The position numbers were made by a program, and so were the translations under genes. A stretch of 64,000 bases of DNA from NCBI GenBank assembly GCA_024235095.1, contig JACKNC010000001.1, positions 1,525,501 to 1,589,500 of the forward strand, given 5' to 3'. This stretch comes from Gammaproteobacteria bacterium (GTDB lineage Bacteria; Pseudomonadota; Gammaproteobacteria; Competibacterales; Competibacteraceae). Positions 1 through 8,635 of this stretch are shown in pieces (the stretch's first letter is position 1; each line of letters starts with the position of its first letter). The notes below the pieces were generated by a model. It was not told where the DNA came from. It worked only from the letters and a program-made list of their open reading frames with translations, and did not search any database.

Positions 1-296
1 GCCCAGGCTGCTGGTACGACGACGCAACCGGGATGCACGACCGAGGCGCGATGCAAATCGTCGGTTTCCAGAATATGAGTCAGCGATCCAAGCAGAAAGG
101 CGTTACGTTCAGCGTCAGTTGCCTCGGTCGCGCCTGCCCAACGTAGCAGAATCGAGCCAGGTTCGCTGATCCGCCCCGCCATGGCATTAGCCATGGCATC
201 CAGCGTCAGCAAGGCGGCCTGTTGCAGATCGGTCGCCGCGACAGGCTTGGCCATAATCAGTTCGGTCAGTTGCTGGGTGAGGGTCGGTTTGGACAT
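1..296 (-). CDS. MmgE/PrpD family protein, N-terminal part (runs off the window)
   Basis: The minus strand is open from the ATG at 296 to the window edge, giving 98 residues without a stop. The N-terminus has the helical layout of MmgE/PrpD proteins (2-methylcitrate dehydratase / cis-aconitate decarboxylase superfamily). Near its end a segment reading SLTHILETDDLHRASVVHPG, followed by PAA, matches the family pattern of an acidic cluster with His and then HPG...PAA around the active site. The substrate cannot be told from this part. The next gene, CHAD, lies 78 bp upstream on the same strand, so the two could be co-transcribed. Family assignment is by recognition of motifs; the exact enzyme is unknown. 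Confidence 0.7.
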   Translation of the reverse strand, partial: MSKPTLTQQLTELIMAKPVAATDLQQAALLTLDAMANAMAGRISEPGSILLRWAGATEATDAERNAFLLGSLTHILETDDLHRASVVHPGCVVVPAAW

Positions 297-373
297 GATG
301 CGGCGCTCCGGAATCAGATGAAACGAAACAGGTTTTCTCTCCTTAATTATAGTCTTCTGATCGGAGCGCCTCC

Positions 374-1321
374 TCAATCCTTCCAGGGACGCTCACATTG
401 CCGGTATTGTTCCCAAATTTCCTTGAACTGACGTTCATGCTGGTCCAGCCGGCAGCCATACCAGCCTTCGATGACTTGCCGAGCCGCAGAAATAGCGTTC
501 AGCTTCGCTTCATCCAGTAAACGGCGTGCCACGCTAATGTCATTCATAATCCCCAAGCAGTCCTGCAAGCGGGACATGGCGCTCAGATACGCCTTGACCG
601 CAGGGGCAGGGTACAGACTGGCGAAAAAATCCAGGGCATAGCGTAATTCCTTGATGCGGATGCGCAAGGCGTGCCGTTCTGTGGCCGACAACTCCGCGAA
701 TGCTTCGCCACGACTCACCACTTTACGGTGATTTTTTTCGAGCAAGGATGTGGAAAATCGTAGAATCGGCTCCGTCAGCTGCTCACGCTGTTCATCGCTC
801 AAGCTTTCCCGCCAGGCGCGGTGATCCAGCCACTCGGCGAAGCGTTGCCGCAACAACGGATAGCGCGGCTGTTTCAGCGCCTCATGTAGCGTTTGATAGT
901 GATGTTGACGGATTGTCGCCGCCTTGGCGCGAAACAGGAGCAGGCCGCGTTTGCGTGGAAAATGGGCAAAAACCGGCGCCATGCCTTCTTCCAGGAATAC
1001 ATCCCAGTCCCGAGCAGATCCCAGGTGCTTATTTAACCAGCGAATATCCTCGACCAGCGCGGCGCTGCCCTCGCGCGGGATTAAGGGACGGAAGGTTTTA
1101 AGGCTGGAGCGCAGCCGTCGGAAAGCCACCCGCATTTGATGGACCCCTTCAGTTTGGCCATCCAGCACTGCCGCACGATTGGCCTCAGCATGGCTCAAAC
1201 AGGCGCTGATGATAGCGACAAAAGCCTCTTCGCCGGGGGTTTCGATCGTCAATTCAACGGGACTGGCCTTGACGTGGCGCGGCGCGTCCGCCGACAGGCG
1301 TTTTTTTGGAGGGTTAGTCAT
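374..1321 (-). CDS. CHAD domain-containing protein
   Basis: The protein has 315 residues and is almost entirely one CHAD (conserved histidine alpha-helical) domain. The first helical repeat carries VHQMRVAFRRLRSSL at about residues 61-75. The second half has the matching ELRYALDFFASLYP and LQDCLGIMNDISVARRLL segments. CHAD domains bind inorganic polyphosphate and often sit on polyphosphate granules or next to CYTH triphosphatases, but no CYTH gene is visible here. The basic N-terminal 20 residues precede the domain. The start is the ATG at 1321, followed upstream by an AT-rich stretch (about 1322-1350) that may hold the promoter. The role in polyphosphate binding is inferred from the family. 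Confidence 0.85.
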   Translation of the reverse strand: MTNPPKKRLSADAPRHVKASPVELTIETPGEEAFVAIISACLSHAEANRAAVLDGQTEGVHQMRVAFRRLRSSLKTFRPLIPREGSAALVEDIRWLNKHLGSARDWDVFLEEGMAPVFAHFPRKRGLLLFRAKAATIRQHHYQTLHEALKQPRYPLLRQRFAEWLDHRAWRESLSDEQREQLTEPILRFSTSLLEKNHRKVVSRGEAFAELSATERHALRIRIKELRYALDFFASLYPAPAVKAYLSAMSRLQDCLGIMNDISVARRLLDEAKLNAISAARQVIEGWYGCRLDQHERQFKEIWEQYRQCERPWKD

Positions 1322-1497
1322 AATATATTCAATTTATTAAATAAAATAAACAGGATACTTCATGAGCAACCGTCTGCGCCCCTTCCTCAGTCCTTCCCTG
1401 CTAGAAAGCGGGTGAACACTGACTTCTAAAGCAAGATAGTCGCGACGCTTAGACCGCAATACAATACCGTTTTTATTCCTTACCCTAAACTGATCAT

Positions 1498-3105
1498 TTG
1501 AATTCCACTGAGTCCAAACGCCGACGGAGCCGTGACGTTGTGAAACTGCAAATGTTGCTGAGTGTTGTTGTGTTGGTGAGTGTTTGTGCGAGTCCAGTAG
1601 CCAGTTGGAGCGCGCCGAATGTGCCGGAGGCGACCCCAGCCGCCACGCCTCCGCCCAAGCGATTCAATTTCGCCGATGTGCGTCGTCGCGCCGAGGTGTT
1701 GGCTACGCAACCCTTCAAGGTGCCAGGTAATAACTTGCCCGAATTTTTCCAGGTGCTGGATTACGATCAATATCGGGATATCCGATTTCGCGCGGATAAA
1801 AGTCTATGGCGCAACGAAGCCCTGCCTTTCGAGGTTCAGTTCGTTCCACTAGGATTTTTGTTCAAACAGCCCGTCATTGTTAATGTCGTTGAGGAAGGCG
1901 AAAGTCGGCCGATTGAATACGCCAATGATCTATTCGATTTTGGCAAGAATCAGGTGCCTGACAACCTGCCCAAGGATTTGGGGTTCTCGGGTTTTAAGGT
2001 GCTTTATCCCCTTCACATCGATGGTCGCTACGATGAGGTTGCGGTGTTTCAGGGCGCAAGCTATTTCCGCGCCGTCGGCCAGAATCAGAACTATGGCATT
2101 TCCGTGCGTGGCCTGGCGATTGACACCGGTCTGCCGAAGCTCGAAGAATTTCCCTTTTTCCGTGAATTCTGGCTGGAAAAACCCGGCAAGGACGCTACCG
2201 AACTGACCGTCTACGCGCTGCTTGATAGCCAGAGCGTGACTGGCGCTTACCGGTTTGTCATCAAACCGGGCGTCAACACGCAGATTGAAGTGAGAGCCAA
2301 TCTGTTTGTTCGGGAAGAGGTCCAGAAATTCGGGATTGCGCCGCTGACCAGCATGTTCTTTCACGGCGCATTGAACGAACGATTCTTCGACGATTTCCGT
2401 CCCCAGGTGCATGACTCGGACGGCCTGCTGATGGTCAATGGCAACGGGGAATGGATCTGGCGGCCTTTGAATAACCCGACCCGACTGCGGATCAGCGCCT
2501 TTCAGGATCAAAATCCGCGCGGTTTCGGTTTGCTGCAACGCGACCGGGACTTTGACGATTATCAGGACCTGGAGGCGCATTACCACATTCGTCCCAGCGT
2601 TTGGGTTGAGCCACAGGGCGAATGGGGCAAAGGGTCGGTGCAGCTGATCGAAATTCCCAGCGACGCCGAGCGCTACGATAACATCGCCGCATTCTGGGTT
2701 CCGGAAAAACCGGTCCAGCCAGGTCAGCAACTCGAATACAACTACCGGCTGTACTTCTTCCTGGAGATACCCAGTTTGTCGCCGGGCGGGCGCACCCTGG
2801 ACAGTCGAGTGGGCGCGGGCGGCGCCGGCGACCTGGATTCCTCGCGCCGTCGCTTCGTGATTGATTTTGGCGGCGAGCGCCTGGCGCAGCTGGCGGATGA
2901 TGCGCCGGTCGAGGCGGTGGTCACTGGCTCCAGTGGCCAGATCGAAAATGTGGTGACCCACAAAAATCTACATACTGATGGTTGGCGGGTGTCCTTTGAA
3001 CTGCTGCCACAGGGAGAGAAGCCCGCTGATTTACGCTGTTTCCTGAAACTCGGCAATGACGTACTGACCGAAACTTGGAGTTATCAGTGGACCGTAGCAA
3101 AGTAG
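1498..3105 (+). CDS. opgG: Glucans biosynthesis protein G (periplasmic OpgG/MdoG)
   Basis: The protein has 535 residues, close to the usual 500-550. It starts at a TTG (1498); no ATG lies upstream in frame and no strong ribosome site is visible, so the start is uncertain. A Sec signal peptide is clear: a basic N-terminus, then a hydrophobic stretch at about residues 18-36 and a small-residue cleavage region (SPVASWSA). The mature part starts FNFADVRRRAEVLATQPF, typical of OpgG/OpgD. OpgG acts in the periplasm on the glucan backbone made by OpgH, giving osmoregulated periplasmic glucans. The next ORF overlaps its 3' end by 31 bp and opgH follows, so this is an opgG-X-opgH operon. Confidence 0.9.
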   Translation: MNSTESKRRRSRDVVKLQMLLSVVVLVSVCASPVASWSAPNVPEATPAATPPPKRFNFADVRRRAEVLATQPFKVPGNNLPEFFQVLDYDQYRDIRFRADKSLWRNEALPFEVQFVPLGFLFKQPVIVNVVEEGESRPIEYANDLFDFGKNQVPDNLPKDLGFSGFKVLYPLHIDGRYDEVAVFQGASYFRAVGQNQNYGISVRGLAIDTGLPKLEEFPFFREFWLEKPGKDATELTVYALLDSQSVTGAYRFVIKPGVNTQIEVRANLFVREEVQKFGIAPLTSMFFHGALNERFFDDFRPQVHDSDGLLMVNGNGEWIWRPLNNPTRLRISAFQDQNPRGFGLLQRDRDFDDYQDLEAHYHIRPSVWVEPQGEWGKGSVQLIEIPSDAERYDNIAAFWVPEKPVQPGQQLEYNYRLYFFLEIPSLSPGGRTLDSRVGAGGAGDLDSSRRRFVIDFGGERLAQLADDAPVEAVVTGSSGQIENVVTHKNLHTDGWRVSFELLPQGEKPADLRCFLKLGNDVLTETWSYQWTVAK

Positions 3106-3578
3106 GCGCGGCGCGATCGTATTGGACGCCATCGACGGCGGCGCCGGCCATATCTGATGAAGCGTGCCTGGATTGCCTGAAGGACTACTGGAAAGCGCTG
3201 GGCGTGAGCGATCCCTATCTGGCGCTGGCCTTGAGCGAGCAAACGCTACGACGCCTGGTGGAACCGGCAAGGGATGAGGAATCCAGGCTGGCGCGCGCCA
3301 TTATCGCCGCCGGCGAATTGCTGGACGACTGGCTGGCGAACGCGCTCGAACTCCCCCGCCCCTCGCGGATGCTCACGGCGGCGCGGGCGGCGTTGTTGAG
3401 TGGAGCGGCGCCGGATTGGCCGGCGGCGCTGTTTGCTCCGCCGGGTGCGGCGGGGCCAGCGTTGGAGCAGATACGCCTGGCCATCGCCGAACCGACCCCA
3501 GCGTCCAGTCCCAGCGCCATGCCTGCGCAACGGATTGAACTGTTTTCATGGCTGAGTTTTTTGCGCCTTCGATCTTAA
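3075..3578 (+). CDS. Uncharacterised protein encoded between opgG and opgH
   Basis: This 167-residue ORF starts at a TTG (3075; a GTG at 3087 is an alternative), inside the end of opgG in another frame, and stops 32 bp before opgH. The overlap suggests translational coupling. The protein is Ala/Leu/Pro-rich and mainly helical by composition. It has two Cys (CLDCLKDYW, about residue 32), no signal peptide and no obvious membrane span. OpgH of this window lacks most of the long cytoplasmic N-terminal region seen in the 847-residue E. coli enzyme, so this ORF could supply a separate cytoplasmic partner. I see no sequence resemblance that proves this. The conserved reading frame between two linked genes makes it likely to be real. 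Confidence 0.6.
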   Translation: MELSVDRSKVGAARSYWTPSTAAPAISDEACLDCLKDYWKALGVSDPYLALALSEQTLRRLVEPARDEESRLARAIIAAGELLDDWLANALELPRPSRMLTAARAALLSGAAPDWPAALFAPPGAAGPALEQIRLAIAEPTPASSPSAMPAQRIELFSWLSFLRLRS

Positions 3579-3610
3579 AACCTAAAACTTAAAACCCAAC
3601 GGAATCTGTT

Positions 3611-5671
3611 ATGGCGCAATCTCTCCGACCCGTAGTAACCGGACATACCCTACGACGGTTCATTTTTTTTCTGCTGGTCATTTTGACATCGCTGATCGCG
3701 CTGGGTCTGTTAATCAGCGTGTTTCAAACCGACGGCTTCAGCCCGATGGAATTGCTGTTGCTGTTCCTGTACACGATCCTGTTTGCCTGGATCTGTATCT
3801 CTTTCTGGACCGCTTTCATGGGTTTCTGGGTGATTCTGTTCGGGCGCGACTGCTGGGCGATTTCCCGCCAACCACCGGATATCCCTTCTCACTTCACTGC
3901 ATCGCCGCCGCGCACCGCCATTTTGATGCCCATTTATAACGAGGATTCGGAACGGGTATTTGCCGGGCTGCGCGCCATCCACCAGTCGCTGGAAGACATC
4001 GGTCAACTTGACGGTTTTGACTTCTTCATCCTCAGTGACACCCGCGATCCAGAGGTCTGGGTTGAGGAAGAACTGCGCTGGCGGGACATGGTGCAGGCGC
4101 TGGATGGCAAGGGCCGCATTTTCTATCGCAACCGACCGGAGAACACCAGCCGCAAGAGCGGCAACCTGGAGGATTTCTGTACGCGCTGGGGCGGGCAGTA
4201 TCGCTATATGATCGTACTGGACGCCGACAGCATTATGCAGGGCCGAACTCTGACGGAGATGGTGCGGTTGATGGAATTGCATCCGTGCGTGGCGCTGATT
4301 CAGACCCCGCCGGTCCCGATCAATCGCGAGTCGCTGTTTGCCCGGATTTTACAATTCGCCAGCAGTCTTTATGGGCGCATGTTCACCGCCGGCCTGAATT
4401 ACTGGCAACTCGGTGAGAGTAACTATTGGGGCCATAACGCGATCATTCGCATCCAGCCCTTTCTGGACCATTGCGGCCTGCCCAAACTACCGGGCCGCGA
4501 ACCGTTCGGCGGCGAAATTCTCAGCCATGACTTCGTGGAAGCAGCGCTATTGCGCCGGGCAGGCTGGGAAGTGTGGCTGGCCTATGACCTGGAGGGCAGC
4601 TACGAGGAAATCCCACCAACGTTGATCGACTACGCCAAGCGCGACCGGCGCTGGTGTCAAGGCAATCTTCAGCATTTGCGACTAGCGTTCGCCCGTGGTT
4701 TCAATTTCCTGAGCCGGCTGCATTTCCTGATGGGCGTGATGTCCTATGCCGCCTCCCCACTGTGGCTACTGTTTCTGGTCGCGACCGGCATCGAAGCGTT
4801 CATTCAGACTCAGCAGGACCCCGTGTATTTCTTTGGGGAAAATTGGATGCCGGTATGGCCGGTATCGTTCGCGGTGGAGATGACCACGGTGCTGCTGGTC
4901 ACCCTGACCATGCTGTTTCTGCCGAAACTGCTGGCCTTGCTCCTACTGCTCAAGGAGAAGCGACTGCGCTGCGCCTATGGCGGTATACTCAAGGCATCGC
5001 TGAGCGTGGCTCTGGAAACAGTGTTTTCGGTGTTGACCGCGCCGGTGCTAATGCTGTTTCAGACCAAGTTCGTGCTGGCGATTCTCATGCGGCGGGCGGT
5101 GGGTTGGCCGCCCCAGCAACGCGGCGATCATCAGACCGGCTTGGTGGAAGCGGCCCTGGCCCATGGAGGCCATACTCTGATGGGTATCGTGGCGGGAGCC
5201 CTAAGCTATTTTTACGTCCCGGCGTTTTTCTGGTGGTTTACGCCGGTACTACTGGGACTGGTATTGTCGATACCGGTATCGATGTTGTCCAGCAGCATGA
5301 CCCTGGGTCGCCAGGCGCGCGTGATGGGCCTGTTTCTCACTCCGGAAGAGACCGATCCGCCGGCAGTGTTGCACCATTTGACGGATGACCTGCAAGAAAG
5401 CGAAACGGTATTGCCAGCGCTGCGAGATAAAACCGCCAGCCGCTTCCTGCAAGCGCTGATCGATCCGTATGTGAATACTCTGCATCGATCGCTGTTGCCG
5501 GAACGCGAACCGCCTGGCAAACGCCGCCGACACTATCTGGAAGGATTAATTCATCAGTTGGAAGAAGAAGGAATCGACAGTTTGAGTCCAGCCCAGAAGC
5601 GTGAGTTGATCGCCGATCCCGAAATCCTGCTGCGGTTGCATGCCCTGTTCTGGACACGGCCATTGACTTAA
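3611..5671 (+). CDS. opgH: Glucans biosynthesis glucosyltransferase H
   Basis: OpgH is an inner-membrane family 2 glucosyltransferase that polymerises glucose from UDP-glucose into the linear backbone of periplasmic glucans. The protein has 686 residues, about 160 shorter than E. coli OpgH, the loss being the N-terminal cytoplasmic tail. Two membrane spans come first (about residues 16-37 and 47-77). The catalytic GT2 domain follows with LDADS at 203-207, SHDFVEAALLRRAGW at 305-319 and the KRDRRWCQGN motif (the QxxRW-like signature) at 343-352. Several C-terminal membrane segments end it. The start is the ATG at 3611 with GGA about 10 bp upstream. It completes the opgG-X-opgH operon. Confidence 0.93.
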   Translation: MAQSLRPVVTGHTLRRFIFFLLVILTSLIALGLLISVFQTDGFSPMELLLLFLYTILFAWICISFWTAFMGFWVILFGRDCWAISRQPPDIPSHFTASPPRTAILMPIYNEDSERVFAGLRAIHQSLEDIGQLDGFDFFILSDTRDPEVWVEEELRWRDMVQALDGKGRIFYRNRPENTSRKSGNLEDFCTRWGGQYRYMIVLDADSIMQGRTLTEMVRLMELHPCVALIQTPPVPINRESLFARILQFASSLYGRMFTAGLNYWQLGESNYWGHNAIIRIQPFLDHCGLPKLPGREPFGGEILSHDFVEAALLRRAGWEVWLAYDLEGSYEEIPPTLIDYAKRDRRWCQGNLQHLRLAFARGFNFLSRLHFLMGVMSYAASPLWLLFLVATGIEAFIQTQQDPVYFFGENWMPVWPVSFAVEMTTVLLVTLTMLFLPKLLALLLLLKEKRLRCAYGGILKASLSVALETVFSVLTAPVLMLFQTKFVLAILMRRAVGWPPQQRGDHQTGLVEAALAHGGHTLMGIVAGALSYFYVPAFFWWFTPVLLGLVLSIPVSMLSSSMTLGRQARVMGLFLTPEETDPPAVLHHLTDDLQESETVLPALRDKTASRFLQALIDPYVNTLHRSLLPEREPPGKRRRHYLEGLIHQLEEEGIDSLSPAQKRELIADPEILLRLHALFWTRPLT

Positions 5672-5719
5672 CCGATAGCTTTTGCAGGCAGAGTTTGAGC
5701 CTGATGGTTGAATTGGAGC

Positions 5720-7129
5720 ATGTCCGTGAACACCCTGCGCTTGACGCCGACTCCAAGCGCGTCTGAGCTGCATGGCGCGATCACTGCGGTGCGCGGCAGC
5801 GTGGTCGATGCGCGATTCCCCGGCCACTTGCCGGCCCTGCGCCAGCAGCTGCGCGCCGGGCGTGAGGGTTTGGTGATCATTGAAGTCAGCGCCCATCTGG
5901 CTACCGACACGGTGCGCGGCATCGCCCTGACGCCTACGCAAGGTCTGGCGCGCGGCGATCCGGTGCGCGACTGCGGCAGCCCACTGACCGTGCCGGTCGG
6001 AGCGGAATTATTGGGGCGAATGATTAATGTGTTCGGTCAAACCATTGACGAGGGTCCAGCGCTGGCTGGAGCGGAACGACGCTCGATTCACCAGCCGCCC
6101 ATCCCGCTGGCGCACCGCCGAGTCGGTTTGGAAATGTTCGAGACCGGCGTCAAGGTCATTGATTTGCTATGCCCGCTGGAACGCGGCGGCAAGACTGGCC
6201 TGTTCGGCGGCGCTGGCGTCGGCAAGACGGTGATTATCACCGAACTGATCCATAACATGGTGGGACGCTACCAGGGCGTCAGCTTATTCTGCGGCATTGG
6301 CGAGCGTTGCCGCGAAGCGGAGGAGTTGCACCGGGAAATGCGCGATGCCGGTGTGCTATCCAACGCCGTGCTGGTGTTTGGTCAAATGGACGAGCCGCCG
6401 GGCGCGCGTTTTCGCGTGGGTCACGCCGCATTGACCATCGCCGAGTACTTCCGCGATGTCGCCCGCCGTGATGTATTGTTGTTGATCGATAATATTTTCC
6501 GGTTTATCCAGGCCGGTTCAGAAGTGTCAGGATTAATGGGCCGGATTCCGTCGCGTGTCGGTTATCAATCGACCCTAGGCACGGAACTGGCAGAGCTGGA
6601 GGAGCGGATTTGCAACGCAGCGGGCGGGTCGATCACTTCGGTGCAGGCGGTTTACGTGCCTGCCGACGATTTCACCGATCCGGCGGCGGCGCACACCTTT
6701 GCCCATTTATCCGCCTCCCTGGTGTTGTCGCGCAAGCGGGCCAGTCAGGGTTTCTACCCTGCGGTGGACCCCTTGGCTTCCGATTCCAAACTACTGACGC
6801 CAGTGCTGGTGGGCGAACGGCACTACCGGATTGCCCAGGCGGTGCGCCGGACTCTGGCGGAGTATGAGGAACTCAAGGACTTGATCGCCATGCTAGGGTT
6901 GGAAGAACTGTCACTGAACGACCGGCGCACGGTCAATCGCGCCCGGCGTCTGGAACGTTATCTGACCCAACCGTTTTTCACCACCGGGCATTTCACCGGT
7001 CGTTCCGGGAAGAGCGTACCCTTGCCGTGCGTGCTGGACGATTGCGAGTCCATCCTTAATGACGACTGCGCGAACTGGCCGGAAGCGGCGCTGTACATGA
7101 TCGGCGATCTGAGCGAAGCGCGGCGCTGA
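5720..7129 (+). CDS. atpD: N-type F1 ATPase subunit beta
   Basis: This is the catalytic beta subunit of an F-type ATPase. The Walker A motif GGAGVGKT lies at about residues 163-170 and the Walker B segment LLLIDNIFRF about 90 residues later. The phrases VIDLLCPLERGGK and FCGIGERCREAEELHREM resemble the second, N-type ATPases (proposed Na+-translocating) more than the housekeeping beta subunit. The reading frame is open from a TTG at 5708. ATG at 5720 is listed, but the GTG at 5726 has the better-spaced GGAG (5715-5718). The following epsilon gene overlaps it. The other seven or so genes of a complete N-ATPase operon are absent here, so a functional complex cannot be built from this locus alone. 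Confidence 0.87.
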   Translation: MSVNTLRLTPTPSASELHGAITAVRGSVVDARFPGHLPALRQQLRAGREGLVIIEVSAHLATDTVRGIALTPTQGLARGDPVRDCGSPLTVPVGAELLGRMINVFGQTIDEGPALAGAERRSIHQPPIPLAHRRVGLEMFETGVKVIDLLCPLERGGKTGLFGGAGVGKTVIITELIHNMVGRYQGVSLFCGIGERCREAEELHREMRDAGVLSNAVLVFGQMDEPPGARFRVGHAALTIAEYFRDVARRDVLLLIDNIFRFIQAGSEVSGLMGRIPSRVGYQSTLGTELAELEERICNAAGGSITSVQAVYVPADDFTDPAAAHTFAHLSASLVLSRKRASQGFYPAVDPLASDSKLLTPVLVGERHYRIAQAVRRTLAEYEELKDLIAMLGLEELSLNDRRTVNRARRLERYLTQPFFTTGHFTGRSGKSVPLPCVLDDCESILNDDCANWPEAALYMIGDLSEARR

Positions 7130-7536
7130 TGCGACTGAAAGTGCTGACCCCGACGCAGACCCTGGTGGATGAGCCAGTGATTCGGGTTCACGCCGAAGGT
7201 CTGGAAGGTTCCTTCTGTCTGTTGCCGCGCCACCGCGATTGGGTGGCGGCGCTGCAACCGGGCATCGTCAGTTTCACCACGACCGAGGGTCGGGAGCGGT
7301 TTCTGGCGGTCGATCAGGGAGTGCTGACCAAGCGCGGCGCTGAAGTGTTGATTGCGGTGCGCCGGGCGGTGCGGGAGGATGATCTGGACCGGCTGCGACA
7401 GGTAGTGGACAACGAGTTTCGCCGACTGGATGAACAGGAAAAAATTGCGCGTAGTACGCTGGCGCGGCTGGAAGCGGGCATGATGCGGCGGTTTCTGGAA
7501 TTAGGCGCGGGGGATTCCCGCAGAGAAGGTAGATGA
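7129..7536 (+). CDS. atpC: N-type F1 ATPase subunit epsilon
   Basis: The protein has 135 residues with the epsilon-subunit layout: an N-terminal beta-sandwich (MRLKVLTPTQTLVDEPV, then GSFCLLPRHRDWVAAL and a GIV strand) and a C-terminal helical hairpin rich in Arg and Glu. Its ATG shares bases with the atpD stop codon (TGATG), so the two are translationally coupled. Beta directly followed by epsilon at the head of the operon is the known order of N-ATPase operons (atpDC...). The stop overlaps another ATG (ATGA at 7533-7536), where the next operon gene would start, but the sequence there soon breaks down. Confidence 0.85.
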   Translation: MRLKVLTPTQTLVDEPVIRVHAEGLEGSFCLLPRHRDWVAALQPGIVSFTTTEGRERFLAVDQGVLTKRGAEVLIAVRRAVREDDLDRLRQVVDNEFRRLDEQEKIARSTLARLEAGMMRRFLELGAGDSRREGR

Positions 7537-7653
7537 GCGAACAACTTGCGGTGCTTCAAAGCATTCGGTTGCATCGTTGGGTTGGACGTACTTGCGTTAC
7601 TGGCCGATCAGTTGGACATTCGACCACTGCTTGAGGAGGTCATCACACCATGA
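7533..7653 (+). other. Deletion scar after atpC
   Basis: An ATG at 7533 overlaps the atpC stop exactly as expected for the next gene of an N-ATPase operon, and it opens with MSEQLAVLQS. That frame closes after about 33 residues without resembling an ATPase subunit. From about 7575 another frame reads like the C-terminus of a real protein (GLDVLALLADQLDIRPLLEE) and stops at 7651-7653. Its TGA overlaps an ATG at 7650 that has a strong ribosome site. The simplest reading is a junction between the start of an operon gene and the tail of an unrelated gene, left by a deletion. The family of the tail is not recognised. Confidence 0.45.
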
Positions 7654-7671
7654 ACGATACTTCGCCGGAAA

Positions 7672-8508
7672 TTGGATAAGCTGATCGACGCCCTGGGCGT
7701 TCGCCATGCGCCTGCGAAAACGCCCGCCCGCATTGTATCCCTGGTGCCCAGCATCACTGAATTGCTATTCGCGCTGGGATTGGAAGAACAGATCGTGGGC
7801 CGCACCCATTATTGCATTCATCCCCAGCCGGCGGTCGCTGCCATTCCCAGCGTTGGCGGGACGAAAAAGCTCAAATATGCGCGATTACGAGCGCTGCAAC
7901 CCACGCACGTTATCCTCAACATCGACGAGAATCCCCGGGAACTGGCGGAGCGACTGATAGCCGATGGTTTTCAGGTCATTGTCACCCATCCGCTGGCCCC
8001 GGAGGATAATCCGCCGCTCTACCGCTTGTTGGGCAGGCTTTTTCATCGTAAAGCAGAGGCAGAGCGCCTGGCGGCGGATTTTGAACGGGCGCTGGCTGCG
8101 TTGCGTCAGGAAGAGTGGCCCGTGCAGAAGGTCTTGTATCTGATCTGGCGAAAACCGTGGATAGGCGTCAGTCGCGAGACCTACATTGCCCGGATGCTGG
8201 CGCTAGTCAGTTGGGAGACGCTGCCGGCAGAGTCGGCGGCCCGCTATCCAGAGCTGGAACTGGATCGCTTCCTGCTGGATGCTGCTGATCTGATCCTGTT
8301 CAGCAGCGAACCGTATCGCTTCGAGGCGGCTGATTTGGAACGCTTCGCCCATGAGCACGACTGCCCGTTGGAGAAATTACGACTGATCGACGGAGAAATG
8401 ACCTCGTGGTATGGCAACCGGGCCATCGAGGGACTGGCTTACCTGGGACGTTTCGCCAGGACGGCGTGCAATCCTGGTTGGGTTACCCAAAAAACAGATC
8501 ACCCGTAG
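7672..8508 (+). CDS. Helical-backbone metal receptor, BtuF-like (cobalamin-binding family)
   Basis: The 278 residues match the periplasmic-binding-protein-like family of BtuF and siderophore receptors: RIVSLVPSITELLFALG at about residues 20-36, then GRTHYC, GGTKK and LILFSSEPY. There is no signal peptide, so this is probably one of the cytoplasmic or soluble versions whose ligand is unclear. The TTG at 7672 has a poor ribosome site. A much better start, ATG at 7650 with AGGAGGT nine bases upstream, lies in another frame that ends after MNDTSPEIG. Removing one A from the run at 7668-7670 would join the two as MNDTSPELDKLIDALG. This suggests a sequencing error or a real frameshift near the start. 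The stop lies in a palindromic repeat. Confidence 0.78.
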   Translation: MDKLIDALGVRHAPAKTPARIVSLVPSITELLFALGLEEQIVGRTHYCIHPQPAVAAIPSVGGTKKLKYARLRALQPTHVILNIDENPRELAERLIADGFQVIVTHPLAPEDNPPLYRLLGRLFHRKAEAERLAADFERALAALRQEEWPVQKVLYLIWRKPWIGVSRETYIARMLALVSWETLPAESAARYPELELDRFLLDAADLILFSSEPYRFEAADLERFAHEHDCPLEKLRLIDGEMTSWYGNRAIEGLAYLGRFARTACNPGWVTQKTDHP

Positions 8509-8575
8509 GTCGGGCACAGGACGCGCCCGACATGCAAGCTGTTGTCGGGCAACGTTTCGCTTATGCCCAACCTAC
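8505..8575. repeat. Intergenic palindromic repeat (REP-like)
   Basis: The segment begins GTAGGTCGGGCA and ends TGCCCAACCTAC, an inverted repeat with 11 of 12 positions matching. Inside there is a second smaller pair, GCGCCCGACA against TGTCGGGCAA. The element includes the stop codon of the upstream gene at 8506-8508. Structures of this kind are common dispersed repeats in gammaproteobacteria. I see no second copy of this particular type in the window. Confidence 0.6.
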
Positions 8576-8635
8576 CACTACCACTGTCTCTTTCACGGGC
8601 AGAGGGGATAGCGAATAAGGCGTGCGATGTTCCGT

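Noticed and set aside
1930..2961. A 343-codon frame on the minus strand inside opgG
   Set aside because: opgG is a clear full-length family member on the plus strand. The minus frame is a by-product of high-GC codon use and has no family-like motifs.
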